From Clostridia bacterium (GTDB lineage Bacteria; Bacillota; Clostridia; Oscillospirales; Acutalibacteraceae), in NCBI GenBank assembly GCA_017538005.1, contig JAFYJR010000017.1:1-5936 (forward strand): 5,936 nt of DNA, written 5' to 3'. Numbering within the stretch: the stretch's first letter is position 1; each line of letters opens with the position of its first letter. A model generated the notes under the pieces. The model had not been told where the DNA came from. It was given only the letters and a program-made list of their open reading frames with translations, and searched no databases. Positions 1 to 5,590 of this stretch are shown here, in pieces. The position numbers and the translations under genes are program-made.

Positions 1-321
1 ACGGTACTGTCTGCGGTGTTTATGCTTGCGTTTAAGCAGATTCCCGACGCGGAAATGATCAAAATCTCCATGGGACCTCTGCTCTATACGGCAATTCTCT
101 CAAGCGGAGTGGCATACACACTTCAGATTTTCTCACAAAAAGGTACAAACATTTCGATTGTCTCTCTCATACTCTGCATGGAGTCGGTCTTTGCCGCTCT
201 TACGGGAGCGATTTTCCTGCATGAGGCAATGACGGCGAGAGAGTATATCGGAAGTCTGATATTACTGGCGGCCATAGTGATTTCGCAGCTTCCCGCCAAG
301 AAAGAGGTGAAAGAGCAATGA
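1..321 (+). CDS. EamA/DMT-family transporter, C-terminal fragment (5' end outside window)
   Basis: This is the last 106 codons of a gene that begins before the window; the frame is open from base 1 to the TAA at 319-321. The product is very hydrophobic, with about three membrane helices visible. The stretch around SGVAYTLQIFSQKGT, followed by LILCMESVFAAL and a helix ending in ISQLPAKK, is the usual end of an EamA (drug/metabolite transporter superfamily) repeat, with a short basic cytoplasmic tail. Such proteins carry small metabolites across the cytoplasmic membrane; the substrate cannot be read from this fragment. Its stop overlaps the start of the pyridoxamine kinase gene by 4 bases, so the two are very likely co-transcribed and translationally coupled. 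That raises, but does not prove, a link to vitamin B6 compounds. The GTG at 16-18 is in frame but internal, not a start. Confidence 0.85.
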   Translation, partial: TVLSAVFMLAFKQIPDAEMIKISMGPLLYTAILSSGVAYTLQIFSQKGTNISIVSLILCMESVFAALTGAIFLHEAMTAREYIGSLILLAAIVISQLPAKKEVKEQ

Positions 322-1157
322 AACGCATTGTCTCAATTCAGGATATCTCCTGTGTAGGTAAGTGCTCACTCACCGTAGCACTCCCCATTATTTCAGCAGC
401 GGGTGTTGAGACGGCCATCCTTCCGACGGCTGTACTTTCAACGCATACCGCTTTCACCGGAGGTTTCACTTTCCATGACCTCACCGGTGAGATAGAACCT
501 ATTTCCGAACACTGGAAAAAGGAACAGTTCAAATTTGACGCCATCTACACCGGCTATCTCGGCTCTTTTGAGCAGATAGACCTGGTGAAGAAGTTCTTTG
601 ATGATTTCGGCGGCATGGGAACTTATATTGTCGTAGATCCGGCCATGGCGGACAACGGTTACCTTTACAAGGGCTTTACGCCCGAGTTTGCAAAGGCGAT
701 GGCAACCGTCTGTGCCAAGGCCGACGTAATACTTCCGAACCTTACCGAGGCATGTTTCATGCTCGGTGAGGAATACATTGCGGAAGGCTACTCCCGCGAC
801 TATATTGAGAGCATATTAAAACGCCTCGCGGCGCTCGGCCCCCGCTATGCCGTACTTACCGGCATGAGCTTTGAGGAGGGCAAGCTCGGCGTCATGTGCT
901 ATGACAAGGAGAAGGACGAGATCTTCGAGTATTATAACGAGCATCTTCCCGTATCCTTCCACGGCACGGGCGATATCTACGCGTCCTCCTTCACAGGCGC
1001 TCTCATGAACGGTCTCACCGTCTACGAAGCCCTCGCGGTCGCGGTAGAGTACACCCTTGAGTGCATCAGAGTCACGATGAACGATCCTGACTATAACTGG
1101 TACGGCGTAAACTTTGAGGAAGCAATTCCGACATATCTCAAGCTCCTCGGCAAATAA
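318..1157 (+). CDS. pdxY: Pyridoxamine/pyridoxal kinase (PdxK/PdxY-type, ribokinase superfamily)
   Basis: The 279-residue product matches the usual length of pyridoxal kinases, which phosphorylate pyridoxal, pyridoxamine or pyridoxine with ATP in the cytoplasm (vitamin B6 salvage to PLP). Visible signatures are the N-terminal substrate-side segment SIQDISCVGKCSLTVALP (residues 6-23), GYLG at 79-82, VVDPAMADNG at 105-114, the ILPNLTEA segment at 138-145, and the anion-hole motif HGTGD at 215-219, where Asp219 is the expected catalytic base. The start is supported by GAGGTGA at 304-310, 7 bases upstream of ATG. It overlaps the transporter stop (ATGA), which suggests translational coupling. The reading frame is intact and no key residue is missing. 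The gene symbol is by family resemblance; distinguishing PdxY from PdxK, or from a related ThiD-like kinase, is less certain than the superfamily call. Confidence 0.9.
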   Translation: MKRIVSIQDISCVGKCSLTVALPIISAAGVETAILPTAVLSTHTAFTGGFTFHDLTGEIEPISEHWKKEQFKFDAIYTGYLGSFEQIDLVKKFFDDFGGMGTYIVVDPAMADNGYLYKGFTPEFAKAMATVCAKADVILPNLTEACFMLGEEYIAEGYSRDYIESILKRLAALGPRYAVLTGMSFEEGKLGVMCYDKEKDEIFEYYNEHLPVSFHGTGDIYASSFTGALMNGLTVYEALAVAVEYTLECIRVTMNDPDYNWYGVNFEEAIPTYLKLLGK

Positions 1158-1166
1158 TGTACTTTT

Positions 1167-1195
1167 AAAGGTCTCTTGTTAAAGAGACCTTTCTT
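1167..1195 (+). terminator. Rho-independent terminator after the kinase gene
   Basis: A perfect 11-bp inverted repeat pairs AAAGGTCTCTT (1167-1177) with AAGAGACCTTT (1182-1192) around a 4-base loop GTTA. It starts 9 bases after the kinase stop. The T-tract is short and interrupted (TTTCTT from 1190), so some read-through into the downstream unit is plausible. A promoter for the next gene overlaps this element. Confidence 0.75.
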
Positions 1196-1204
1196 AGTTA
1201 TAAT
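1176..1204 (+). promoter_or_regulatory. Predicted sigma-A-type promoter for the DUF362/M28 unit
   Basis: A -35 box TTGTTA (1176-1181, 4 of 6 to consensus) is followed by a 17-base spacer and a perfect -10 box TATAAT (1199-1204). Transcription would begin near 1211, leaving a leader of about 30 bases before the ATG at 1242. The -35 box covers the loop and the adjoining stem bases of the preceding terminator hairpin. Because the tail of the terminator is AT-rich, part of the match could be chance, but the spacing and the downstream gene fit well. Confidence 0.6.
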
Positions 1205-1226
1205 TATAGTGTTCTATTTATTCCTC

Positions 1227-1235
1227 GGGGAGGGA
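1227..1235 (+). promoter_or_regulatory. Ribosome-binding site deciding the start of the DUF362 gene
   Basis: The purine run GGGGAGGGA contains GGAGG at 1229-1233, 8 bases before the ATG at 1242. This favours the 1242 start over the in-frame TTG at 1176. That TTG lies inside the terminator hairpin and upstream of the predicted transcription start, and lacks a Shine-Dalgarno sequence. Confidence 0.75.
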
Positions 1236-1241
1236 CAGCAA

Positions 1242-2942
1242 ATGTCAAGTTATGTAATTATCAAAGATGCTCCGAAACTCGACTATATGAAAAACTTCAC
1301 ATCGCTTCCGAAAAATTACGGAACAAAGAAGTATTTCAAAAGAGCGGACATCAAAGCCATTCGTGAGACCGTTTATGCAGCTCTGGACGATTTAAATGAG
1401 AAAACTCATTTCACTGATGAGCTCGGGAAGTATAAGCAGGTACTCATAAAACCTAACCTTGTTTTTGTATATCACAACGTTACTCTTGACAAGGATGATT
1501 ATCCTGAAAGCACGGACCCGCGTGTGTTTGAGGCGGTGGTATCCTACATTAAGCAGTACAATGAAAACATAATCATTGTCGAATCTTCGGGTAAACCGTA
1601 TCCGACAAGGACGGCTTTCAAAGCCGCAGGTTATGACAAGATTGCAAAGTACTACGGCACCGGCCTTGTGGCAATGGAACTTGAACCCGTTGTACGCTAC
1701 TATCTGCCGAAAGCAGAGGTCATGAAAGAGGTCTATCTTCCTGAGATTTTAGACAAGGTGGTAAGAGGCGAGGCCTATTACATCTCCGTTCCGAAGATGA
1801 AGACAAACCTTTATACCGGCGTAACACTCGGATTCAAAAACGCGATGGGTACGATACCTTACTTCCTGCGTGAGCGTAACCACAACTATGATATCGACAA
1901 GAAACTTGCTGATTTGCTTTATCTTTTCAAGCCCGACCTTACCGTTATCGACGGTATTATCGGCGGCGAAGGCAACACGCCTGCACCCGTCGACCCCGTC
2001 AAGGTCGGCAAGATAGTCGCCTCAAACAACTCCGTTGAGGCTGACCGTATAACAACCTATATGATGGGCTTTGACCCTGACAAGAACAAACTCATGATTG
2101 AGGCGACGAAGCGCAACTTCGGTGATAATCAGGTTCAGATTATCGGTGACACGAGTGTCACGAAGTTCCGCCCGGCTATTGCAAGTCTCATGGATGAGAA
2201 GACGGCACGCGAGTTTCCTAACCTTATGGCCGTAACCGGCCATAACCTTCCAGGCGTGCCGGAGATAACAGACCCGAATGCCGTCACGCCCGAGATGGTC
2301 CTTCAGATTGAGCAGGCCTGCGCAGGCGGATGTCTCGCGTCTGTAAAGTTTGGTACGGATTTCTTCAACCACAAGAAGTCCATGAAAAACGAAAAACTCA
2401 ATGTCTGCGTAATTGAAGGCCCGGGCATAGTCGTAAATGGTGTACGCTATTGGTGGGACAAAAACGGTAAGCCGTACACCAAGGAGGACCTCAAAGCCAT
2501 ACCGAAGAAAAAGTACGGTATGGGCAACTGTACGCTCGCAACCTGCGGAGATATCTGCTTCTGGAAGGCAACCGGTTGTTGTGACCCTGCCAAGTGCGCC
2601 TCTATGATAACTATGGCCGGCGGCTCTCTCATCCCGATTGTCACACCGACAAATCCCTGGCTTTTCAGCACGCTTATCCACATAATTGAGATGCTTGCGA
2701 TTCGTGCAATAAGTACACTGAAAGGCAAACCCTGTGACGCACCTTCGATTTCGCATGACGATCGTATTTACGAGATTGCTGTCGCAGAGGCCGACAAGGA
2801 TAAGAATTATGTTTCCGTACCTATGCCGAAGATGGGTATATTTGAAAGGGTAAAACAGGCTGTGATTCAGGCTTATGTCGTAATTTGTGCTCTGCCTATC
2901 GGTTTGAACAGCAAATACGGCAGCGAAGGACGTAACCACTGA
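1242..2942 (+). CDS. DUF362-domain protein with cysteine-rich C-terminal region
   Basis: The product is 566 residues with no signal peptide seen, so probably cytoplasmic. The DUF362 core spans roughly residues 66-280. It carries VLIKPNLV (67-74), VESSGKPYPTRTAFKAAG (113-130), PKMKTN (184-189), GFKNAMG (197-203), DGIIGGEGN (237-245) and a DP.KVG..VAS.NSVEAD stretch (251-268). DUF362 proteins often carry a ferredoxin-like 4Fe-4S domain, but no CxxCxxCxxxCP pattern is present here. Instead the C-terminal half has CAGGC (360-364), then GNC (428-430) and a cluster Cys435, Cys439, Cys446, Cys447, Cys452, which could bind a metal or Fe-S centre (inference). The biochemical role of this family is not established to my knowledge. 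It is first in a probable unit with two M28 peptidases (35-base gap to the next gene). The start at 1242 is chosen for its RBS; the longer frame from TTG 1176 would run through the terminator. Confidence 0.85.
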   Translation: MSSYVIIKDAPKLDYMKNFTSLPKNYGTKKYFKRADIKAIRETVYAALDDLNEKTHFTDELGKYKQVLIKPNLVFVYHNVTLDKDDYPESTDPRVFEAVVSYIKQYNENIIIVESSGKPYPTRTAFKAAGYDKIAKYYGTGLVAMELEPVVRYYLPKAEVMKEVYLPEILDKVVRGEAYYISVPKMKTNLYTGVTLGFKNAMGTIPYFLRERNHNYDIDKKLADLLYLFKPDLTVIDGIIGGEGNTPAPVDPVKVGKIVASNNSVEADRITTYMMGFDPDKNKLMIEATKRNFGDNQVQIIGDTSVTKFRPAIASLMDEKTAREFPNLMAVTGHNLPGVPEITDPNAVTPEMVLQIEQACAGGCLASVKFGTDFFNHKKSMKNEKLNVCVIEGPGIVVNGVRYWWDKNGKPYTKEDLKAIPKKKYGMGNCTLATCGDICFWKATGCCDPAKCASMITMAGGSLIPIVTPTNPWLFSTLIHIIEMLAIRAISTLKGKPCDAPSISHDDRIYEIAVAEADKDKNYVSVPMPKMGIFERVKQAVIQAYVVICALPIGLNSKYGSEGRNH

Positions 2943-2977
2943 TTATCGGATAATATTTTTGGTAGGAGGCTTTATAA

Positions 2978-4225
2978 ATGAGCGAAAAGTTTGATGCTTT
3001 AATAGCAGAGAAAGACAAAGCTGCGCAGTATATGATCGATGAGATCACACATATCTGCAAGGATCTGCCGAAGCGCGATCCCGGTTCGGAGGGAGAGCGT
3101 AAAGCCTGTGAGTATATGGCGGATGTTCTGAGAAGGGACTGCGGATGCGAATCCGTTGAGATAGAGTCCTTTGATGAGAATCCCGGCGCGTTCTATGGCT
3201 GGATTCACATCACATTTACATTGCTCTTTGTGGCTCTCGGTTTCTTCAGACTCGGCACGGGCCCCGCTGCGTATGTAGTATCAATAGTTTTGATACTTCT
3301 CGCGCTCTTGCTCGCGCTTCTGGAGTTCGGCCTTTACAAGAAGGTTGTTGACTTCATCTTCCCGAAGAAGACCGGTACAAACGTCACGGCCATCAAATCC
3401 TGCACAGGTGAGTGCAAGAGAAGAATCTTCTTCAACGGCCATCCGGACGCTGCATGGGAGTGGCCCGCAAACTACATAGGCGGCGGCATTCTCTTTGAAG
3501 GTCTCATCATCATAGCCGCAATCGGCTCAATCTGGTACCTTGTGCTCAGCATTCTCGTGCTTGCGCAGGGCGGAGCTTCCGATATTGTCTGGAAACTCAG
3601 CACAATAGGAATCATTTTTGTTCCTTTCTGGATTTACATGTACTTCATGTGGAACCCTTACCGCGTTGTTGACGGAGCGAATGACAACCTCTCCGGCTGC
3701 TATATGGGTATTGCCGTTTTGAAGGCAATGAAGGACGCCGGTATCGAACTCGAGAACACCGAAGTAGGCGTTATCCTCACAGGTTCCGAGGAAGCAGGTC
3801 TCCGCGGCGCGAAGGCATGGTGCGAAGCCCACAAGGGCGAGTATCAGGATGTTCCGACATTTATTTACTCATACGACACTATCTACGATCCTAAGTACCT
3901 TCTCACAAACTATCGTGACCTCAACGCCACGGTAAAGGCTGACAAGGATGTTTCGGATCTCTTCATGGAAGCCGCGCAGGAACTTGAGGTTGTCTGTAAC
4001 AAGGGTATGGTACCTCCGCTCGGCGGCGCTACAGACAACGCCGCGTTTGCGCAGGGCGGCTTCCGCTCAACGGGTATCACAGGCCTCAACCACAAGCTTG
4101 AGTCCTACTATCACACCCGCAAAGACACATACACCAACATGAACGCAGCAGGTCTTGCTGACTGCTACGCAGTATCCGTCCGCGTACTTGACAAGTTTGA
4201 TCAGGGCGCGAAGCAGGAGGCGTAA
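2978..4225 (+). CDS. Membrane-threaded M28-family metallopeptidase, paralogue 1
   Basis: This 415-residue protein is a likely two-zinc aminopeptidase-type hydrolase. It has the M28 N-terminal helix pattern (GSEGERKACEYMADVL, 36-51) and all expected site residues: His155 and Asp157 in GHPD, bridging Asp236 in GANDN, Glu271-Glu272 in TGSEEAGLRGAKA, Asp300 in YSYDT and His379 in YYHTRKDT. Two hydrophobic hairpins interrupt the fold, at about 74-92/97-118 and 170-196/207-225, giving four predicted membrane helices. Even numbers of helices put all ligands on one side; the lack of a signal peptide and the basic residues next to the helices (KK, KRR) suggest the cytoplasmic face. AGGAGG at 2964-2969, 8 bases from ATG, fixes the start. 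The gene lies 35 bases after the DUF362 gene and 2 bases before its paralogue. The family call is firm; the substrate is unknown. Confidence 0.88.
   Translation: MSEKFDALIAEKDKAAQYMIDEITHICKDLPKRDPGSEGERKACEYMADVLRRDCGCESVEIESFDENPGAFYGWIHITFTLLFVALGFFRLGTGPAAYVVSIVLILLALLLALLEFGLYKKVVDFIFPKKTGTNVTAIKSCTGECKRRIFFNGHPDAAWEWPANYIGGGILFEGLIIIAAIGSIWYLVLSILVLAQGGASDIVWKLSTIGIIFVPFWIYMYFMWNPYRVVDGANDNLSGCYMGIAVLKAMKDAGIELENTEVGVILTGSEEAGLRGAKAWCEAHKGEYQDVPTFIYSYDTIYDPKYLLTNYRDLNATVKADKDVSDLFMEAAQELEVVCNKGMVPPLGGATDNAAFAQGGFRSTGITGLNHKLESYYHTRKDTYTNMNAAGLADCYAVSVRVLDKFDQGAKQEA
4215..4220 (+). promoter_or_regulatory. Shine-Dalgarno of paralogue 2, inside the end of paralogue 1
   Basis: A perfect AGGAGG lies within the last codons of the first peptidase gene, 7 bases before the ATG at 4228. 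It overlaps the coding sequence and the upstream stop is at 4223-4225. Ribosomes ending paralogue 1 would therefore uncover or reuse this site, which suggests translational coupling and similar amounts of the two peptidases. Confidence 0.8.
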
Positions 4226-4227
4226 GC

Positions 4228-5460
4228 ATGCTCGACAAGTACGCTGACTATGTTGAAGAACAGATAAAATATGTCATAGGAAATATCGGACCGCGTGAGT
4301 CGGGCGAGGAGTCCGAGCGCAAGGCTCAGGACTATGTTGCCGAGCATATGACAGGTACTGCCGACACGGTTGTCAAGGAACCCTTCAAACTTCATCCCAA
4401 AGCTTTCATGGGCTGGGTCCTCATAGACGGTGTCTGCATGCTCCTCGCGGCGATATCAATGATTCTCGCAATCTTCGGAGCCTTCGGTCCCAAAGGTCTT
4501 GCGGCCATCTGGGCAGGACTGCTCTTCACCCTTGTCTCAGTCGCGTGTATTCTCGGTGAGTTCCTCTTCTACAAGGAATTTTTAGATCCGCTGTTCCCTG
4601 AGCGCGAGTCGTGCAATGTAATCTGCACACGCAAAGCGAAGGGTGAGACAAAGAGAAGAATAGTTTTCTCCGGTCACATTGATTCCGCATATGAATGGCG
4701 ATACACATACCTTGGCGGCGGCCGTTTACTTACGACCATAATCGCCATCGGTATAGTCTGCCTTGTCGCGGACCTCATAATAGCGATTCTGCTTCTCTGC
4801 GGTCTCTGCACGGCAGGTCCTCTCAAGGTAATAGCGCTGATATTCCTCTTCATAACCATTCCCGAAATGATCCTCATAACAAGGTTTGTCAACTGGAACC
4901 TCGTAGTTCCCGGAGCCAATGACAACCTGACCGGTGTTTTCGGTTCAATGGCTGTCATGCAGTACCTGAATGACAACGACATACGCTTCGAAAACACCGA
5001 AGTGGTTTGCATGTCAACAGGCTGCGAGGAGGCCGGTCTCCGTGGCGCGAAGGCCTTTGCCAAGGCCCATGCTGACGAGTTCCAAAAGGAAGACATAGAA
5101 ACAATCTGTATCTGCACAGATACTTTAAGAGACTATGACTTCATGGGTGTATACAACAAAGATATGTCTGGCACGGTCAAACTCGACCCCAAGGTCGCAG
5201 GACTCGTAAAAGAGGCCTCAAAGAAAGCCGGCCTTGACCTGCCGTATGCCAATGTTTTCTTCGGCTCGTCTGACGCGGCGGCTCTCGCTCAGGGCGGCAT
5301 CAAAGCCTGCTGCCTCGCCGCAATGGACCCCACGCCCGCCCGCTACTATCACACCCGCCTCGACACCGCCGACAACCTTGACAAGAAAACCATCAAGGCC
5401 GGCATAGCAACTCTGATAGAAGCCTTAAAACTCTTCGACGAAAAAGGCCTCAACTACTAA
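4228..5460 (+). CDS. Membrane-threaded M28-family metallopeptidase, paralogue 2
   Basis: The 410-residue product is a clear paralogue of the preceding gene with the same order of elements. These are an N-terminal M28 helix (GPRESGEESERKAQDYVAEHM, 21-41), a hydrophobic hairpin (about 60-84/89-112), the GHID motif with His150 and Asp152, and a second hairpin (about 166-190/198-219). Then come GANDN with bridging Asp232, STGCEEAGLRGAKA with Glu267-Glu268, Asp298 in CTDT, and His375 in YYHTRLDT. All predicted two-zinc ligands and the general-base Glu are present, so it should be catalytically active. Four membrane helices and no signal peptide suggest a polytopic protein with its active site on one face, probably cytoplasmic (inference). 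It diverges from paralogue 1 mostly in the helices, the linkers and the region before the last His, which may mean different substrates or a heterodimer. A terminator follows 8 bases after the stop. Confidence 0.88.
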   Translation: MLDKYADYVEEQIKYVIGNIGPRESGEESERKAQDYVAEHMTGTADTVVKEPFKLHPKAFMGWVLIDGVCMLLAAISMILAIFGAFGPKGLAAIWAGLLFTLVSVACILGEFLFYKEFLDPLFPERESCNVICTRKAKGETKRRIVFSGHIDSAYEWRYTYLGGGRLLTTIIAIGIVCLVADLIIAILLLCGLCTAGPLKVIALIFLFITIPEMILITRFVNWNLVVPGANDNLTGVFGSMAVMQYLNDNDIRFENTEVVCMSTGCEEAGLRGAKAFAKAHADEFQKEDIETICICTDTLRDYDFMGVYNKDMSGTVKLDPKVAGLVKEASKKAGLDLPYANVFFGSSDAAALAQGGIKACCLAAMDPTPARYYHTRLDTADNLDKKTIKAGIATLIEALKLFDEKGLNY

Positions 5461-5468
5461 ACAAAATT

Positions 5469-5505
5469 AAAGATCGCTGCGCATACTGCACGGCGATCTT
5501 TTTTT
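5469..5505 (+). terminator. Rho-independent terminator ending the DUF362/M28 unit
   Basis: A 9-bp stem pairs AAAGATCGC (5469-5477) with GCGATCTTT (5493-5501). It can be extended inward by a T-G and a G-C pair, leaving a loop of about 11 bases. The run of seven T at 5499-5505 completes a classical strong intrinsic terminator. Confidence 0.88.
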
Positions 5506-5517
5506 GTTGTCCTATTA

Positions 5518-5546
5518 ATGACATCGACAAAAACAGCTAATATGAT
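5518..5546 (+). promoter_or_regulatory. Predicted promoter for the 3'-terminal gene
   Basis: ATGACA (5518-5523, 5 of 6 to the -35 consensus) is separated by exactly 17 bases from TATGAT (5541-5546, 5 of 6 to the -10 consensus). The expected start of transcription is near 5553, about 38 bases before the ATG. It sits just after a strong terminator, as expected for an independently transcribed gene. The surrounding AT-richness raises the chance-match risk. Confidence 0.6.
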
Positions 5547-5590
5547 ATTATGAAATTAAACTTGTCATTTATATAGAAAGGAGCAACATA

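Noticed and set aside
1176..1241. In-frame TTG start giving a 22-residue hydrophobic N-terminal extension (a signal-anchor look-alike) on the DUF362 protein
   Set aside because: The extension is encoded by the terminator hairpin and promoter -10 region, lacks a Shine-Dalgarno and starts upstream of the predicted transcript start. ATG 1242 has GGAGG at proper spacing.
2022..2939. Long (305-codon) open frame on the minus strand opposite the DUF362 gene
   Set aside because: It lies wholly antisense to a well-supported coding gene, its product is low-complexity in character (rich in Arg, His, Cys and Thr with no recognisable domain), and no RBS or promoter was noted. It is a shadow of the biased codon use on the + strand.
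2949..2954. GATAAT, a -10-like box between the DUF362 and first peptidase genes
   Set aside because: No acceptable -35 box lies 16-18 bases upstream (AAGGAC at the 17-base position), and the gap is only 35 bases, so a separate promoter is not supported.
4674..5117. 147-codon minus-strand open frame opposite the second peptidase
   Set aside because: It is antisense to the conserved catalytic region of the M28 gene and its translation shows no family resemblance, so it is explained as an ORF shadow.
5469..5505. Possible regulatory RNA or riboswitch in the hairpin after the second peptidase
   Set aside because: It is a simple stem followed by seven T at the end of an operon, fully explained as an intrinsic terminator, with no conserved aptamer-like structure seen.
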